Source of the DNA: Candidatus Zymogenaceae bacterium
GTDB taxonomy: Bacteria > Desulfobacterota > Zymogenia > Zymogenales > Zymogenaceae
DNA: 64,000 nt
Direction of reading: 5' to 3'
NCBI GenBank assembly: GCA_016933535.1
Contig: JAFGAS010000086.1
Location: 62,001 to 126,000, forward strand
Shown here: positions 27,693 to 37,856 of the stretch, piece after piece
How the letters are laid out: each line of letters begins with the position of its first letter
Position numbering within the stretch: the first letter of the stretch is position 1
Program-made: the position numbers and the translations under genes
The notes under the pieces: generated by a model
Told to the model about the DNA's origin: nothing
Databases searched by the model: none
Seen by the model: the letters and a program-made list of their open reading frames with translations, nothing else

Positions 27693-27721
27693 TTGCTTTT
27701 TTTTTGCTGAACGGCTATAAT
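27693..27721 (+). promoter_or_regulatory. Sigma-70-type promoter of uvrC
   Basis: TTGCTT (27693-27698), a 17-base spacer and a perfect TATAAT (27716-27721) lie 34 bases before the uvrC ATG. This is among the closest matches to consensus seen in the window. Confidence 0.72.
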
Positions 27722-27755
27722 TCCAAAAGTATTTACTTTGAGGCCCCGCACCGTT

Positions 27756-29570
27756 ATGACCAACACCGAGTTGACCAAAAAGCTCGAAAATCTTCCCAAC
27801 GCCCCCGGCGTCTATCTTATGAAAAATCGGGCTGGAAAGGTGATCTATGTCGGAAAGGCGGTCGAGCTCAAGAAACGTGTGGGCTCGTATTTCGCCGACG
27901 TCCCAAAAGACCCGAAGACAACCCTCCTCGTTAAGGAAATCGTCGATATCGACATCATCGTTACCGACACCGAGGTGGAGGCCCTCCTCACCGAGAACAC
28001 CCTCATCAAAGAATACCGTCCAAAATTCAACGTGAACTTGAAGGACGACAAGAACTACCTGTCGCTCCGGATCGATCCCACCGACGAATTTCCTCATTTT
28101 ACGCTGGTTCGCTCGACAAAGCGGGACGGCGCCCTTTACTTCGGCCCCTTCACCGACACCGGGGCCGTCCGGCAGAGCTACAAGTGGCTCTCCGCCACGT
28201 TCGGGATCAGACGGTGCAGTGATCACAAGTTCGCTAACAGAAGCCGGCCCTGCATCTATTATGAGATCGGCCAATGCTCCGCCCCCTGTGTGGAATATAT
28301 CTCCCGGGATGACTATCACAAGAACCTCGATCAGGCCATCATGTTCCTCAGGGGAAGAGATGAGGCCCTCATCGGGGACCTTACCGACCGGATGGCCTCC
28401 CTTTCGGACGAGATGCGTTTTGAAGAGGCCGCAATCCTTCGCGACAGGATTTCCTCCATCAATAAGATGGTAGCCGTCCAGAAGGTCGTCAGCGCCGACG
28501 ATATCGATCGGGACATCATCGGGCTATCCCGTGAGGGGACAAGCCTGGGCATATCGGTTCTCTTTGTACGCGGCGGCAGGCTCATGGGCGGCCGGTACCA
28601 GCTCTTCACCAACGTTCTGGACGAGGACCCCGCCGCCGTCCAAAGTTTCATCGAGCAATACTACCACGCCAAGGAATACGTCCCGCCCCAAATCCTGCTT
28701 CCCGTTGATATTCCCGAAGCCGGCCTCGTCGGTCGGTGGCTCTCACGAGAGGCACCGGTCAAACTCTCCGTCCCGAAGCGCGGCGTCCTCAAAGACCTCG
28801 TGGTAATGGCCGCACGAAACGCCGAGTCCTCTTTCCAGGCGTACAAAAGGACCCGCGAGAGCCGGGATGAATCCCTGGCTTCTCTGGCCGCGCGGTTGGG
28901 GCTGGCCGCACCTCCACGGCGGATGGAGTGTTTTGACATATCCAACATATCGGGAACCAATGCCGTCGGTTCTATGGCCGTTTTCATAGACGGAGAGCCC
29001 CATACAAGAGAGTACCGCCGTTTCAGGATAAGGGGGATTACCGGCATAGATGACTATGCCATGATGAATGAGGTATTCGGTCGAAGGATGAAGTCACTGT
29101 CGACGGAAAACCGCCCCGACCTGCTACTCATCGACGGGGGGAAGGGACATCTGGCTATCGCCCATGCGGTGCTCAAAGACCTCGGAATCACCGATATCCC
29201 GTTGTTTGCCATCGCCAAGGAAAAAGAAAACAAGTCTGAACTCGACCGGGTCTATCCGGTCGGGAGGAAAAACCCCCTTATCATCAAGGGAAATTCGTCG
29301 GCCCTTTTTCTGCTCATGCGGCTCCGGGACGAGGCGCATCGTTTTGCCGTGGAGTATCACAAGAAACTGCGTCAGAAGCGGGGAGTGGCGTCCGCCCTTG
29401 ATGAGATACCGGGCATCGGACCGAAAAGGAAACGAGCCCTGCTGGCGCATTTCTCCCGCATATCGGACATTAAGGATGCCGATATCCGGGAACTGACGCG
29501 GGTTTCCGGTATTACCGAACCGATTGCCAAAGCTATCTGTGAATATATCTCTTCGCGTATAAAGAAGTAG
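27756..29570 (+). CDS. uvrC: Excinuclease ABC subunit C
   Basis: The 604-residue nuclease of nucleotide excision repair has an N-terminal GIY-YIG domain (PGVYLMKNRAGKVIYVGKAVELKKRVGSYF, about 12-41) for the 3' cut. The UVR domain (DEMRFEEAAILRDRI, about 205-225) contacts UvrB. The RNase H-like domain for the 5' cut contains ECFDISNISGT and LLIDGGKGHL. A helix-hairpin-helix tail (EIPGIGPKRKRALLAHF) ends it. The start at ATG 27756 matches the family N-terminus (MTNTELTKKLENLPNAPGVY) better than the TTG 18 bases upstream. It follows uvrB on the same strand after three minus-strand genes. Confidence 0.97.
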   Translation: MTNTELTKKLENLPNAPGVYLMKNRAGKVIYVGKAVELKKRVGSYFADVPKDPKTTLLVKEIVDIDIIVTDTEVEALLTENTLIKEYRPKFNVNLKDDKNYLSLRIDPTDEFPHFTLVRSTKRDGALYFGPFTDTGAVRQSYKWLSATFGIRRCSDHKFANRSRPCIYYEIGQCSAPCVEYISRDDYHKNLDQAIMFLRGRDEALIGDLTDRMASLSDEMRFEEAAILRDRISSINKMVAVQKVVSADDIDRDIIGLSREGTSLGISVLFVRGGRLMGGRYQLFTNVLDEDPAAVQSFIEQYYHAKEYVPPQILLPVDIPEAGLVGRWLSREAPVKLSVPKRGVLKDLVVMAARNAESSFQAYKRTRESRDESLASLAARLGLAAPPRRMECFDISNISGTNAVGSMAVFIDGEPHTREYRRFRIRGITGIDDYAMMNEVFGRRMKSLSTENRPDLLLIDGGKGHLAIAHAVLKDLGITDIPLFAIAKEKENKSELDRVYPVGRKNPLIIKGNSSALFLLMRLRDEAHRFAVEYHKKLRQKRGVASALDEIPGIGPKRKRALLAHFSRISDIKDADIRELTRVSGITEPIAKAICEYISSRIKK

Positions 29571-29677
29571 GTTATAATTACCGGGCTACCCCGTTATTTT
29601 GATATTGATTTACACTATAAAGTGATCTATTATTCCCTACTACATTTTTATTCTGTATCATATGGAGGCTTTTATAT

Positions 29678-31570
29678 ATGACTACCACTAATGTAACATT
29701 AAAGGATATCCTTGAGAACTCCGCCGCCCGGTTCGGCGATAAGGCCGCCCTCTTGAAAAAGTCCGCAAACCAATGGCAGGCCATTACATACAATGAACTC
29801 CTGGGGATGGTCAAAGACTTCGGAACGAGCCTGATCAACATGGGAATGGCAAAGGGCGATCGGATCGCCCTGTTGACCCACAACTGCCCCGAATGGGTTA
29901 TTTCATACTACGCGATTGTCACCAACAACGGAATTGCCGTGCCCATAGATAAGGAGCTTAAGCCCCAGGAGATTCGTCACATCCTTGAAGACAGCGGAGC
30001 CAAGATCATTATTGTTACCAAGGAGTACCTGGGAAAAATCGAAGAGATATGCGAATCGATTCCCGATCTCAAGGATATCATTTTGATTACCGATACCTCA
30101 AGGGACATCTCCATGCCCAAAGACCTCAAAGAAGAGATGCGCGGCATAGAGAAGGCCTGGCTCACCATGGTCCGGAAGATCAAACAGGAGCACGAATCGG
30201 AGATAAAGGAGATCGAGAAACTATGGCTCGGATTTGAAGAAAAGCTCAAGAGTCTCAAGGTAAAAAAAGACGGCCTCATTATCGAAAAACAGAATCAGTT
30301 CCTCGAGTTCTCCCAGGGCATCGCTTGCGCAACGACCGATGCCCCGGATGTCGTCTATTTCGACGACTTGTTCGGCAACAGGGACTTAATCGAGCGTACG
30401 ATGAACTACGACGACGTCATCGCCGTCCTCTACACCTCGGGCACCACCGGCAAATCCAAAGGCGTTATGCTCACCAACAAGAACATCGTAACCAACTTCA
30501 TCGGCGTCAAACATCTCATGCAGTTGGACGATTCCATCCGGGTTCTCTCGGTGCTTCCCATCAACCACGTCTACGAATCGACCTGCGGCGTGCTGGCGCC
30601 GCTCTTTCTCGGCGGGACCGTGGCATTTGCCGAATCACTCCTCAAGGTCGCCCAGAACCTCAACGAGATCAAGCCCAATTTCTTCCTGGGCGTACCGGCA
30701 CTCTATCAGGCTCTCTTCACACGCATGTCGGCCAAGATCAATTCAAGCATGGCCGGCCGGATTATGAACACAAATCCCGTTACCAGGACGCTGATCACCT
30801 CAAAAATTAGAAAGGAACTCGGCGGTAATATCAGCTTTATTTCCGGCGGGGCCTCCCTTGACCCGGCGCTCCAGAAGGGCCTGCGAAACCTGGGGCTCAA
30901 CATCTACAACGGATACGGAATCACCGAGACCGCACCGCTGGTCGCCGTCAACAGCAAGGTCGGGGGGGACCGCCTCGGATCGGTCGGCAAGGTCATGCCG
31001 GACGTTGAGATTAAGATCGTCAACCCCAACGAAGACGGCATCGGCGAGATATGGATCAAGGGCCCTAACGTAATGAAGGGCTACTACAACAATCCTGAGG
31101 CCACGGCCGAGGTGCTGACCGATGGTTGGTACCACTCCGGCGATCTTGGCTACATAGATAAGGACAATTTCCTGTTTGTCATGGGACGGGTGAAGAACCT
31201 CATTGTCACGGGTAACGGGAAGAACATATATCCCGAGGAGGTGGAGGCGGAGCTCGTCAGAAGCCCCTATATAGAAGAGGCGATGATCTACGCCCATAAA
31301 CCCGGAACGACCGACGAAGAGGTCCGCGCGGTGGTATATCTCAACCAGGACGCCCTTGACGTCTATGCCAAGGAACAGGACCTCAAGGAGCTCTCAAAAA
31401 AGGACGTATATAGTCTCATCCGTGCGGAAATCAAGAAATTCAGCGCCAACCTTGCCGACTACAAGCGGGTCAGGGAGTTTATGATCAGGGACGAAGAGTT
31501 CCCCAAAACCTCCACCCGAAAAATCAAGCGCTACGCTGTGGACGAGGTAATTTCCGTCAATCATAATTAG
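29678..31570 (+). CDS. Long-chain acyl-CoA ligase-like AMP-forming enzyme with coiled-coil insertion
   Basis: The 630-residue adenylate-forming enzyme has the P-loop LYTSGTTGKSKGVMLTNKN (about 250-268). The A5 motif NIYNGYGITETAPLVAVN, the A7/A8 region GWYHSGDLGYIDKDNFLFVMGRVKNLIVTGNGKNIYPEEVE and the C-terminal lysine in TSTRKIKRY are also present. It activates a carboxylic acid, probably a fatty acid, with ATP and CoA. Residues about 145-225 form an extra highly charged helix (EEMRGIEKAWLTMVRKIKQEHESEIKEIEKLW), unlike the usual family spacing. The gene ends one base before comEC starts, so they share a transcript, although the functions are not obviously linked. Confidence 0.9.
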   Translation: MTTTNVTLKDILENSAARFGDKAALLKKSANQWQAITYNELLGMVKDFGTSLINMGMAKGDRIALLTHNCPEWVISYYAIVTNNGIAVPIDKELKPQEIRHILEDSGAKIIIVTKEYLGKIEEICESIPDLKDIILITDTSRDISMPKDLKEEMRGIEKAWLTMVRKIKQEHESEIKEIEKLWLGFEEKLKSLKVKKDGLIIEKQNQFLEFSQGIACATTDAPDVVYFDDLFGNRDLIERTMNYDDVIAVLYTSGTTGKSKGVMLTNKNIVTNFIGVKHLMQLDDSIRVLSVLPINHVYESTCGVLAPLFLGGTVAFAESLLKVAQNLNEIKPNFFLGVPALYQALFTRMSAKINSSMAGRIMNTNPVTRTLITSKIRKELGGNISFISGGASLDPALQKGLRNLGLNIYNGYGITETAPLVAVNSKVGGDRLGSVGKVMPDVEIKIVNPNEDGIGEIWIKGPNVMKGYYNNPEATAEVLTDGWYHSGDLGYIDKDNFLFVMGRVKNLIVTGNGKNIYPEEVEAELVRSPYIEEAMIYAHKPGTTDEEVRAVVYLNQDALDVYAKEQDLKELSKKDVYSLIRAEIKKFSANLADYKRVREFMIRDEEFPKTSTRKIKRYAVDEVISVNHN

Positions 31571-34024
31571 ATGCGACACCCCCTCCCCCTCATCACCCTG
31601 GCCCTCATGGCGGGGATCGGGCTGGGGGTGTACCTGCATATACCGGTCGAGATTCCCCTTCTCCTGGCGCTGGTATCATTGATCCTCGTTCTTGCCTTCG
31701 GGAACGCGCGTTTTTTCTTCCCTATCTCCATTGCCCTCTTCTTCTTTCTCGGGACGGCACTCGTCACATCCGCGCTTCAACCTGGGAATGACGCCGATTC
31801 CATCTCGGACTATTCCTCCAGAAAGAACCTCGCTATCTCCGGGACGGTTGCCCGGGCCCCTCGAATAGAGACGGACGCCACCAGAATCGTCCTTTCCGAC
31901 CTGATGGTCAAGGCCCGGGGCGCGTGGCGTCCCGTGGGGGGAAAGCTGCAGCTTACGGTCGGCGAGCGGATATCCAACGTATCGTACGGTGATACACTTT
32001 TTTTTGTCGGCACCGTCAAAAAGCCGAGGAACTTCAATAATCCCGGCGGATTTGACTATGAGTTTTCCCTTTTACGCGCCGGGATATCGGCGACCTCCTT
32101 CGTTGACGGGACAAGCCGCCTTCTCATCAGGAATGTAAAGCCATCCTCTCCGATGGGCCTCATAGAGCGCACCAGGGACACCGTTCGGGACTTCTACGAT
32201 GTCCGTTTTCCCACCCCTGAGGGAGCTATCATCAAGGCGCTTGTCCTCGGGGAGCGGGGCGACGTTCCCGAAGAGCTCCTTTCCGCGTACTATCGCACGG
32301 GGGTCGGCCATGTGCTGGCCATATCGGGGTCCAACGTTGGGATCGTCTTTATCTTTACCTACCTCTTCTTCTATGCCGTCCTCGTACGGTTAGGGCCCTT
32401 TCCCCTCAGACATTTGGTCAGAAAATGGGCCTCGGTTGTCTCTTTTGCGCCCGTGATCGTCTACACGTTCCTGGCGGGCGTTGAGATCACCGTCGTTCGG
32501 GCGACCCTGATGATATCGGTCTTTATCCTGGCCGTCCTCATCGAGAGGGAACAACAGGTCTTCAATACCCTGGTCCTGGCCGCCTTCGTTATTCTCATGC
32601 TCCTGCCCGCCTCGCTGTTTGATCCCTCTTTTCAGCTCTCGTTTATTGCAGTTGCCTCGATCATTGTCATTTACCCTCCCCTCGTTGAACCGCTCAAAAA
32701 ACGCTTCTTCCCCATCGATGGGGTAAGTCCGCCCCTTTCCAATCGGCTCACCTTTCGTCTGCTCCAGTTTACTCTTGTCTCCTGTGCGGCAATCATCGGG
32801 ATACTTCCCGTCTCGGCCTACTATTTCCATCGGGTAACCCCGTTAGCCCTCCCGCTCAACTTTGTCGTCGTGCCGCTTCTGGGTCCCGTGGCAACGACGC
32901 TCGGGCTTCTCTCCGTCCCATTTATCGCGGCGGCCCCGCCGATAGCCTCGTTCTTGGGCCTTTTGGCCGCGTGGGCGATATCTCTCTCCGATACTGCCGT
33001 TGTCTGGACGGACGCCCTGTTGCCAAATGGGATTGTTGTATTCGGCCCGACGATATTCGAGATGATCCTCTACTATGGATTGATCTTCTCGGTATTTCTC
33101 TATTTCAAGAAAAGGCGATTGGCCGTAATCCTGGCCGTTCTGTTGTCGTTGACCGCCCTGGCGGATGTTTCTTTTACGGCGTGGCATCGGTACCACCCGA
33201 AAAGACTCGAGGCGACGTTTCTTTCCGTCGGCAACGGTGACTCATGCGTTATAAAGCTGCCCGGCGGCGACATTATGGTTGTCGACGGCGGGGGACTCCC
33301 CGGGAGCAGCTTTGACACCGGCCGATATATCGTAGCGCCTTTCCTTTCCAGAGAAAGAATCGGCCGCATCGACTATATGGTGCTGTCCCATCCCCAGAGA
33401 GACCATGTGGGCGGACTTATTTACCTTATGAACAATTTCCGGGTCGGGGAGCTTTGGGTCACCAGCGACGCCTTCCTTGCCGAAGAAGCCGTCCCGCTCA
33501 TTGTGTCGGCGTTATCTCTTGGAACGCCTGTCATTACAATTGATTCTTCGACTCCGCGGCGAACGATCGGGACGACAATCATTCGCTTTCTCGGTCCGGG
33601 TCTCCCGTCGGCCGGCGAACCCCGCGATTTAAATAACCGGTCCCTCGTCTTTCGTCTTGACTACGGCCGCTTTTCCCTTCTCATGACCGGTGACATTGAG
33701 CGCGAAGGTTTCGCCCGCATTCAGGCCGACCGATTGGATGTCTCGGCCGTGGTTCTCAAGGCACCCCATCACGGATCGCCGTCGTCAAATTCACTTACCT
33801 TTCTTGAGGCGGTAAATCCCCGGGCGGCCATTATATCCTGCGGCTACGAGAATCCCTTCGGGTTTCCGGGAAAGAAATCGCTGACGGGTCTTCGGGAGGT
33901 CGGCGCCGACGTCTTCAGGACAGACCTCGACGGAGCGGTAACGGTAACCACCGACGGCGGATATATCGAAATAGAATCAATGGGGGGCAGGCGGTTATAT
34001 GAATATATCCCCGGTGAACCGTAA
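31571..34024 (+). CDS. comEC: ComEC/Rec2 DNA-uptake channel
   Basis: The 817-residue inner-membrane protein has the three-part ComEC layout. N-terminal membrane helices and an OB-like domain come first (about 1-200). The competence domain with many helices follows (about 215-500, including AISGSNVGIVFIF and FLAGVEITVVRATLM). The C-terminal metallo-beta-lactamase domain (about 540-800) contains VGNGDSCVIKLPGGDIMVVDGG, HPQRDHVGG and LKAPHHGSPSSNS. It is the conduit for single-stranded DNA during natural transformation. It starts directly after the acyl-CoA ligase stop, the ATG being the next codon, so translation may be coupled. All domains are full length. Confidence 0.93.
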   Translation: MRHPLPLITLALMAGIGLGVYLHIPVEIPLLLALVSLILVLAFGNARFFFPISIALFFFLGTALVTSALQPGNDADSISDYSSRKNLAISGTVARAPRIETDATRIVLSDLMVKARGAWRPVGGKLQLTVGERISNVSYGDTLFFVGTVKKPRNFNNPGGFDYEFSLLRAGISATSFVDGTSRLLIRNVKPSSPMGLIERTRDTVRDFYDVRFPTPEGAIIKALVLGERGDVPEELLSAYYRTGVGHVLAISGSNVGIVFIFTYLFFYAVLVRLGPFPLRHLVRKWASVVSFAPVIVYTFLAGVEITVVRATLMISVFILAVLIEREQQVFNTLVLAAFVILMLLPASLFDPSFQLSFIAVASIIVIYPPLVEPLKKRFFPIDGVSPPLSNRLTFRLLQFTLVSCAAIIGILPVSAYYFHRVTPLALPLNFVVVPLLGPVATTLGLLSVPFIAAAPPIASFLGLLAAWAISLSDTAVVWTDALLPNGIVVFGPTIFEMILYYGLIFSVFLYFKKRRLAVILAVLLSLTALADVSFTAWHRYHPKRLEATFLSVGNGDSCVIKLPGGDIMVVDGGGLPGSSFDTGRYIVAPFLSRERIGRIDYMVLSHPQRDHVGGLIYLMNNFRVGELWVTSDAFLAEEAVPLIVSALSLGTPVITIDSSTPRRTIGTTIIRFLGPGLPSAGEPRDLNNRSLVFRLDYGRFSLLMTGDIEREGFARIQADRLDVSAVVLKAPHHGSPSSNSLTFLEAVNPRAAIISCGYENPFGFPGKKSLTGLREVGADVFRTDLDGAVTVTTDGGYIEIESMGGRRLYEYIPGEP

Positions 34025-34089
34025 AACCGAGCTACAATTTCTCGCCGATAGACGGCCGGCCGATACACCCTCACCCCGGATCATCGGGA

Positions 34090-35613
34090 TCATAGATTTT
34101 GGATCTTCTTGCCGATATGGTCGCGCCCCAGGAAATAGTTTATCCACGATGAGGTACGCCATAGCGCCCAGTCGCAGGGGGCAACGATGTCCTCACTGAA
34201 GGTCGGTTCGGCTCCCTTCCGGGCGAGCCGCCCGTAGGCCCGAACCCAAACGCACTCCCGCGTACCCGGATAGACTTCGCACCAGCCGTCGGTTGACCCC
34301 CCGCAGGGCCCGTTTCGCTCTTCCTTCGGGCACTGTGACATGGGGCAGAGGTAAGCGACATCAAAGAGGGAGCAGTCGCCGCAGTTTCGACACTCAAACA
34401 GTATCACCTTGATAACATTCTCGATGAAGGCAAATATCCCGGTGAGAATGCGTGAGGAATCGACCAGCCGCGCTGCCAGCCGCATGAGGCCGTACACCGG
34501 GCTTTTTGGCTCGAAAAAGACGGCGTGAATCATCCGTGAAAAGAGATAGGAAGGCGGTCGAAACGAGCTTCCTCTTCGCGCCGACGTCACGACGGAGTTC
34601 AAACCGCCGTCCTTTTGTTTCTCGAAGAGGTAGTATCCCGCCTCCTGGGGATAGTCGAACTCGGGTACATACCGTTCCCAGTCGTCGGCAATCTCTTGTC
34701 CCCGCTCGATGATCTCGACGACGGTATCTGCGTCTATCCCGTGCCCGCCGATGTGTACCCCGGCGCATCCCATCCCCCTGGCAATTGCGTACTGCTTGGC
34801 GGCCCGCATGATCCTGGCCCCCTTCCCCTTATCCGGGGCCGCCCGTTCCGACTCGATCTGTCCGAGCAGCTTTTTTGTCACGACACAGCCCGGGAGGTTT
34901 CCCGCATTCATAGTTCTGGCAGCAGGATACGTCAGGACAAATATATTGGCAAGTACCGGGACATCCAACTTCTTTATCGAAAGCAGGGTCATAAGCTCAT
35001 GGAGCTTCCTCGCGTCGTATCCGACCTGAGTAACGACAAAACCGGCACCGGCCCGAATCTTTTTCATGAGCTTCTCGTACTGGCCGACGAGTTCGGCTTG
35101 CGTTTTCTTGAATGGCGAAACGGCCGCCCCGCAGAAGAAATCCGTTGGGGCCAGTGTCATCGTCTTTCCCATGAAGTCATAGGCAAGCCCCTCATTCATT
35201 CGGCCTATCAGTGACAGCAGGTGGATCGGATCGAAGTCAAATACCGGCTTTGCTGTCCCGAAACCACCGGCCGTCGGGTAGTCGCCCGAAAGGACGAGGA
35301 GGTTTTTTACCCCGTTTCGAAACAATCCGTATAAAAGGCTCTCAAGCTCGTTCCTGTTCTTGTCCCTGCAGGCGACATGGACCAAAGGATCGATGCCCAT
35401 CTTCATTATTTCCACCGCGGCGAACTCCACCGCCAGGGCGGGAGTCCCTCCCGGATTGTCGGTGATCCCGATACCGTGGATTTTCTTTGACCGCGCGGCC
35501 TTCTCGGCGTTTCTTATCACCTCGTCCTGCTGTCGTTCCGAAAATCCCCTTCCGGGGACAAGCTCCCAGTTTACGCAGAAGGTCTCCTTGTCGCGCAGCG
35601 CTTTTCTGAACAT
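34090..35613 (-). CDS. Methylenetetrahydrofolate reductase (MetF) fused to a MetV-like cysteine-rich domain
   Basis: The 507-residue protein has an N-terminal MTHFR TIM-barrel domain (about 1-300). It begins with CVNWELVPGRGF and continues with IGITDNPGGTP and LLVLSGDYPTAGGFG, which are folate/FAD-binding motifs. It ends with a cysteine-rich block holding eight cysteines: CRNCGDC, LCPMSQCPKEERNGPCGG, WCEVYPGTRECVW. That block is the signature of MetV, the zinc partner of MetF in acetogens and related anaerobes. It reduces methylene-THF to methyl-THF. In MetV-type complexes the electron donor is usually ferredoxin or an Fe-S/flavin partner rather than NADH. It is a stand-alone gene. The reaction is probable; the electron donor is not known. 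Confidence 0.87.
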   Translation of the reverse strand: MFRKALRDKETFCVNWELVPGRGFSERQQDEVIRNAEKAARSKKIHGIGITDNPGGTPALAVEFAAVEIMKMGIDPLVHVACRDKNRNELESLLYGLFRNGVKNLLVLSGDYPTAGGFGTAKPVFDFDPIHLLSLIGRMNEGLAYDFMGKTMTLAPTDFFCGAAVSPFKKTQAELVGQYEKLMKKIRAGAGFVVTQVGYDARKLHELMTLLSIKKLDVPVLANIFVLTYPAARTMNAGNLPGCVVTKKLLGQIESERAAPDKGKGARIMRAAKQYAIARGMGCAGVHIGGHGIDADTVVEIIERGQEIADDWERYVPEFDYPQEAGYYLFEKQKDGGLNSVVTSARRGSSFRPPSYLFSRMIHAVFFEPKSPVYGLMRLAARLVDSSRILTGIFAFIENVIKVILFECRNCGDCSLFDVAYLCPMSQCPKEERNGPCGGSTDGWCEVYPGTRECVWVRAYGRLARKGAEPTFSEDIVAPCDWALWRTSSWINYFLGRDHIGKKIQNL

Positions 35614-35670
35614 ATCGTGTCCCTCCGCCTCTTGCCGTCTTTATCTTTTGGCCCGGGCGTGCATATTGGA

Positions 35671-36201
35671 TTAGCTGATTATTCGATCTCCCCGAAAGCA
35701 AACACCCTCTATCTGAAGCAGGAGCCGCTTCAGCGCAACCCCCCCCTCCGTAGAAAAGCCAACCATCCTACCGTCGCCCCCCACAACCCGATGGCACGGT
35801 ATAAACGGCGGCAGTGGATTTCTCGACATCGCCCCCCCGACCGCCCTGGCCGCCCCCGGGCTCCCCACCCGACGCGCCGCCTCCCCGTAGGTTATGACAG
35901 TGCCCCTTCCGACATCTATGAGAACGGCGTAGACCCGCCGGTCAAAGGGTGAACAGCCCGTCAAGTCCAACACCACCGCCGAGAGATCTACCGGTTCCCC
36001 CCGATAGTAGGCCGACAGAAGCCTCACCGCCTCATCGGGTGGGCGGGTTAATCGGTTGAACGCAGTTTCGGGGATGATGAGGTTTCTCTCGGCCGATTCC
36101 CGTTGACTCACGGGGAGGACTGAGCGGATCAATCCGTCGGGCGTAGCCGCCAGCCCCACCCAACCCCGGTCCGTTTCAAATACGGCGTACGGCACACTCA
36201 T
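35671..36201 (-). CDS. ogt: Methylated-DNA--protein-cysteine methyltransferase
   Basis: The 176-residue suicide DNA-repair protein carries the active-site loop [23 protein letters not shown] (Cys in PCHR, about residue 140). The winged-helix DNA-recognition helix is in [30 protein letters not shown]. It removes O6-methylguanine by transferring the methyl group to its Cys. The N-terminal 70 residues form the short ribonuclease-like domain usual in Ogt. It overlaps the murJ stop by 4 bases, so the two are co-transcribed. It has no AraC-type Ada domain. Confidence 0.94.
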   Translation of the reverse strand: MSVPYAVFETDRGWVGLAATPDGLIRSVLPVSQRESAERNLIIPETAFNRLTRPPDEAVRLLSAYYRGEPVDLSAVVLDLTGCSPFDRRVYAVLIDVGRGTVITYGEAARRVGSPGAARAVGGAMSRNPLPPFIPCHRVVGGDGRMVGFSTEGGVALKRLLLQIEGVCFRGDRIIS

Positions 36202-37778
36202 AAGGGCTCCCCCTCGTTCCTGAATCTCCTGATAAAGGGACCGACGATGGCCCCGAGTTCGCGTGATCCAAGCAGGCGCGTTGTCACCAGATATATAAAC
36301 AGCGAGCCGAGTATGGCCGCCGTCAGAACGACGGCCTTTTCCGTTGTTCGCCCCGTCGTGTCCCAGCTAATCAACGACGCGATCCACCACGCCGCCGCCG
36401 CCATGGTGAGGCATCCAACCCCCATTCTCAATATCGACAGAAAGAGCCGTTTCAGGCCGAGCCTCCCCATGACACGCCGAAATACCATTAAAAGCAACAC
36501 GGCATTCAACACCGCGTCCAGCGAAACCGCCAGGGCCAATCCGCAGTGGGCCAACGGCACCACCAGGATGACCGACAGCAGTATATTGACGATAATGGCC
36601 ACGACCCCGATCGATACGGGCGTCGCCGTGTCCTTGAGGGCATAAAATCCGTTGGAGAGCACCCGTATCGATGCAACAAACGGAAGACCGATTGAGAAAA
36701 ATACGAGGGCGTTGGCCGTCATGACGACCGAGTTGAAGTCAAACTCACCGCGAAAGAAAAGGGCGCTGATAATCGGAACCGCGAGGATTGCCAGACCCAG
36801 CGCCGCGGGAATTGTTATATAGAGCGTCATGGAAAGTGCGTCGATGAAAGTTCGCTTCAGGTCATCGATACGGTTCTCGGCGGCCATCCTGCTCATCGTG
36901 GGCAGGACCGCCGTTCCCAGGGCGACGGCAAATATCCCGAGGGGGAACTGGTCAAGCCGGTCGGCATAATAGAGGTATGAAACACTGCCCGACGGCAGGA
37001 ACGACGCCAGAAGCCTGACCACCACGACGTTTACCTGATAGATAGAGGCCCCGAAAATGGCCGGGACCATCAGCTTGAGAATCGTTTTGACCCTGGGATG
37101 GGAAAAATTAAAATCGGGCTTAAATGTTACCCCTTTTTTTATCAGGAACGGTACTTGGAGCGCCAGCATCAGAATCCCGCCGATGACGACGCCGATCGCA
37201 AGGCTCAAAACCGGTACGTTGAGCAGTGGACCGATTACGAGCATCGAAAGGATCATTGCCAGGTTAAAAAGCATGGGCGATGCAGACGGGGCAAAGAAGT
37301 GGCCCATGCTGTTGAGCACGCCCATTGCCAGTGCCGCCAGGGAAATAAGGAGCATATAGGGAAACATCACGCGTGCCAGCAGAACCGTCAACTCCCATTT
37401 TGGTGCGTTCGCGCGGAAACCGGCGGCAAACAGCGTGAGGATCTCGGGCGAGAACAGAATTCCCGCCAGCACCGCCACCGTCAGGACGATCGCCATGAAT
37501 GTCATGGTGATACGGGCGACCCGGACGGCCTCCTCCTTTCCTTCATGGATGAGGGTTTCGGTATAGACCGGGATGACGGCCACCGTCATGGTCCCTTCGG
37601 CAAAGAGCCTGCGCAGGAGGTTGGGAATAGTAAAGGCGACAAAAAACGCATCGGCGGCATCGGTGGCGCCGAAGAAGAAAGCCGTAACCATGTCCCGAAT
37701 AAAACCAAGGATACGGCTTCCGAGCGTGCCCAGACCCACAACACCGGCCGCCTTTACCATCTGAGAATTTTCAGACAT
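36198..37778 (-). CDS. murJ: Lipid II flippase MurJ
   Basis: The 526-residue MOP-family membrane protein has about 14 helices. Conserved N-terminal signatures are [55 protein letters not shown], with the R and A/D residues of the central cavity. Further motifs are [17 protein letters not shown] and [28 protein letters not shown]. MurJ moves lipid II across the cytoplasmic membrane for peptidoglycan synthesis. It stands upstream of ogt, overlapping it by 4 bases, and diverges from rpsT. The MurJ-next-to-rpsT arrangement is common in bacteria. Confidence 0.94.
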   Translation of the reverse strand: MSENSQMVKAAGVVGLGTLGSRILGFIRDMVTAFFFGATDAADAFFVAFTIPNLLRRLFAEGTMTVAVIPVYTETLIHEGKEEAVRVARITMTFMAIVLTVAVLAGILFSPEILTLFAAGFRANAPKWELTVLLARVMFPYMLLISLAALAMGVLNSMGHFFAPSASPMLFNLAMILSMLVIGPLLNVPVLSLAIGVVIGGILMLALQVPFLIKKGVTFKPDFNFSHPRVKTILKLMVPAIFGASIYQVNVVVVRLLASFLPSGSVSYLYYADRLDQFPLGIFAVALGTAVLPTMSRMAAENRIDDLKRTFIDALSMTLYITIPAALGLAILAVPIISALFFRGEFDFNSVVMTANALVFFSIGLPFVASIRVLSNGFYALKDTATPVSIGVVAIIVNILLSVILVVPLAHCGLALAVSLDAVLNAVLLLMVFRRVMGRLGLKRLFLSILRMGVGCLTMAAAAWWIASLISWDTTGRTTEKAVVLTAAILGSLFIYLVTTRLLGSRELGAIVGPFIRRFRNEGEPL

Positions 37779-37791
37779 GCTAATAATTTCC

Positions 37792-37820
37792 TTGACAATG
37801 GCATGGAAGTAACGTATATT
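37792..37820 (+). promoter_or_regulatory. Consensus sigma-70 promoter of rpsT
   Basis: TTGACA (37792-37797), a 17-base spacer and TATATT (37815-37820) lie just before rpsT. With a start near 37828, the leader is about 30 bases and contains CGGAGGT. Confidence 0.82.
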
Positions 37821-37856
37821 TTCACAATTAAATTACGACTTCGGAGGTAATCAGAT

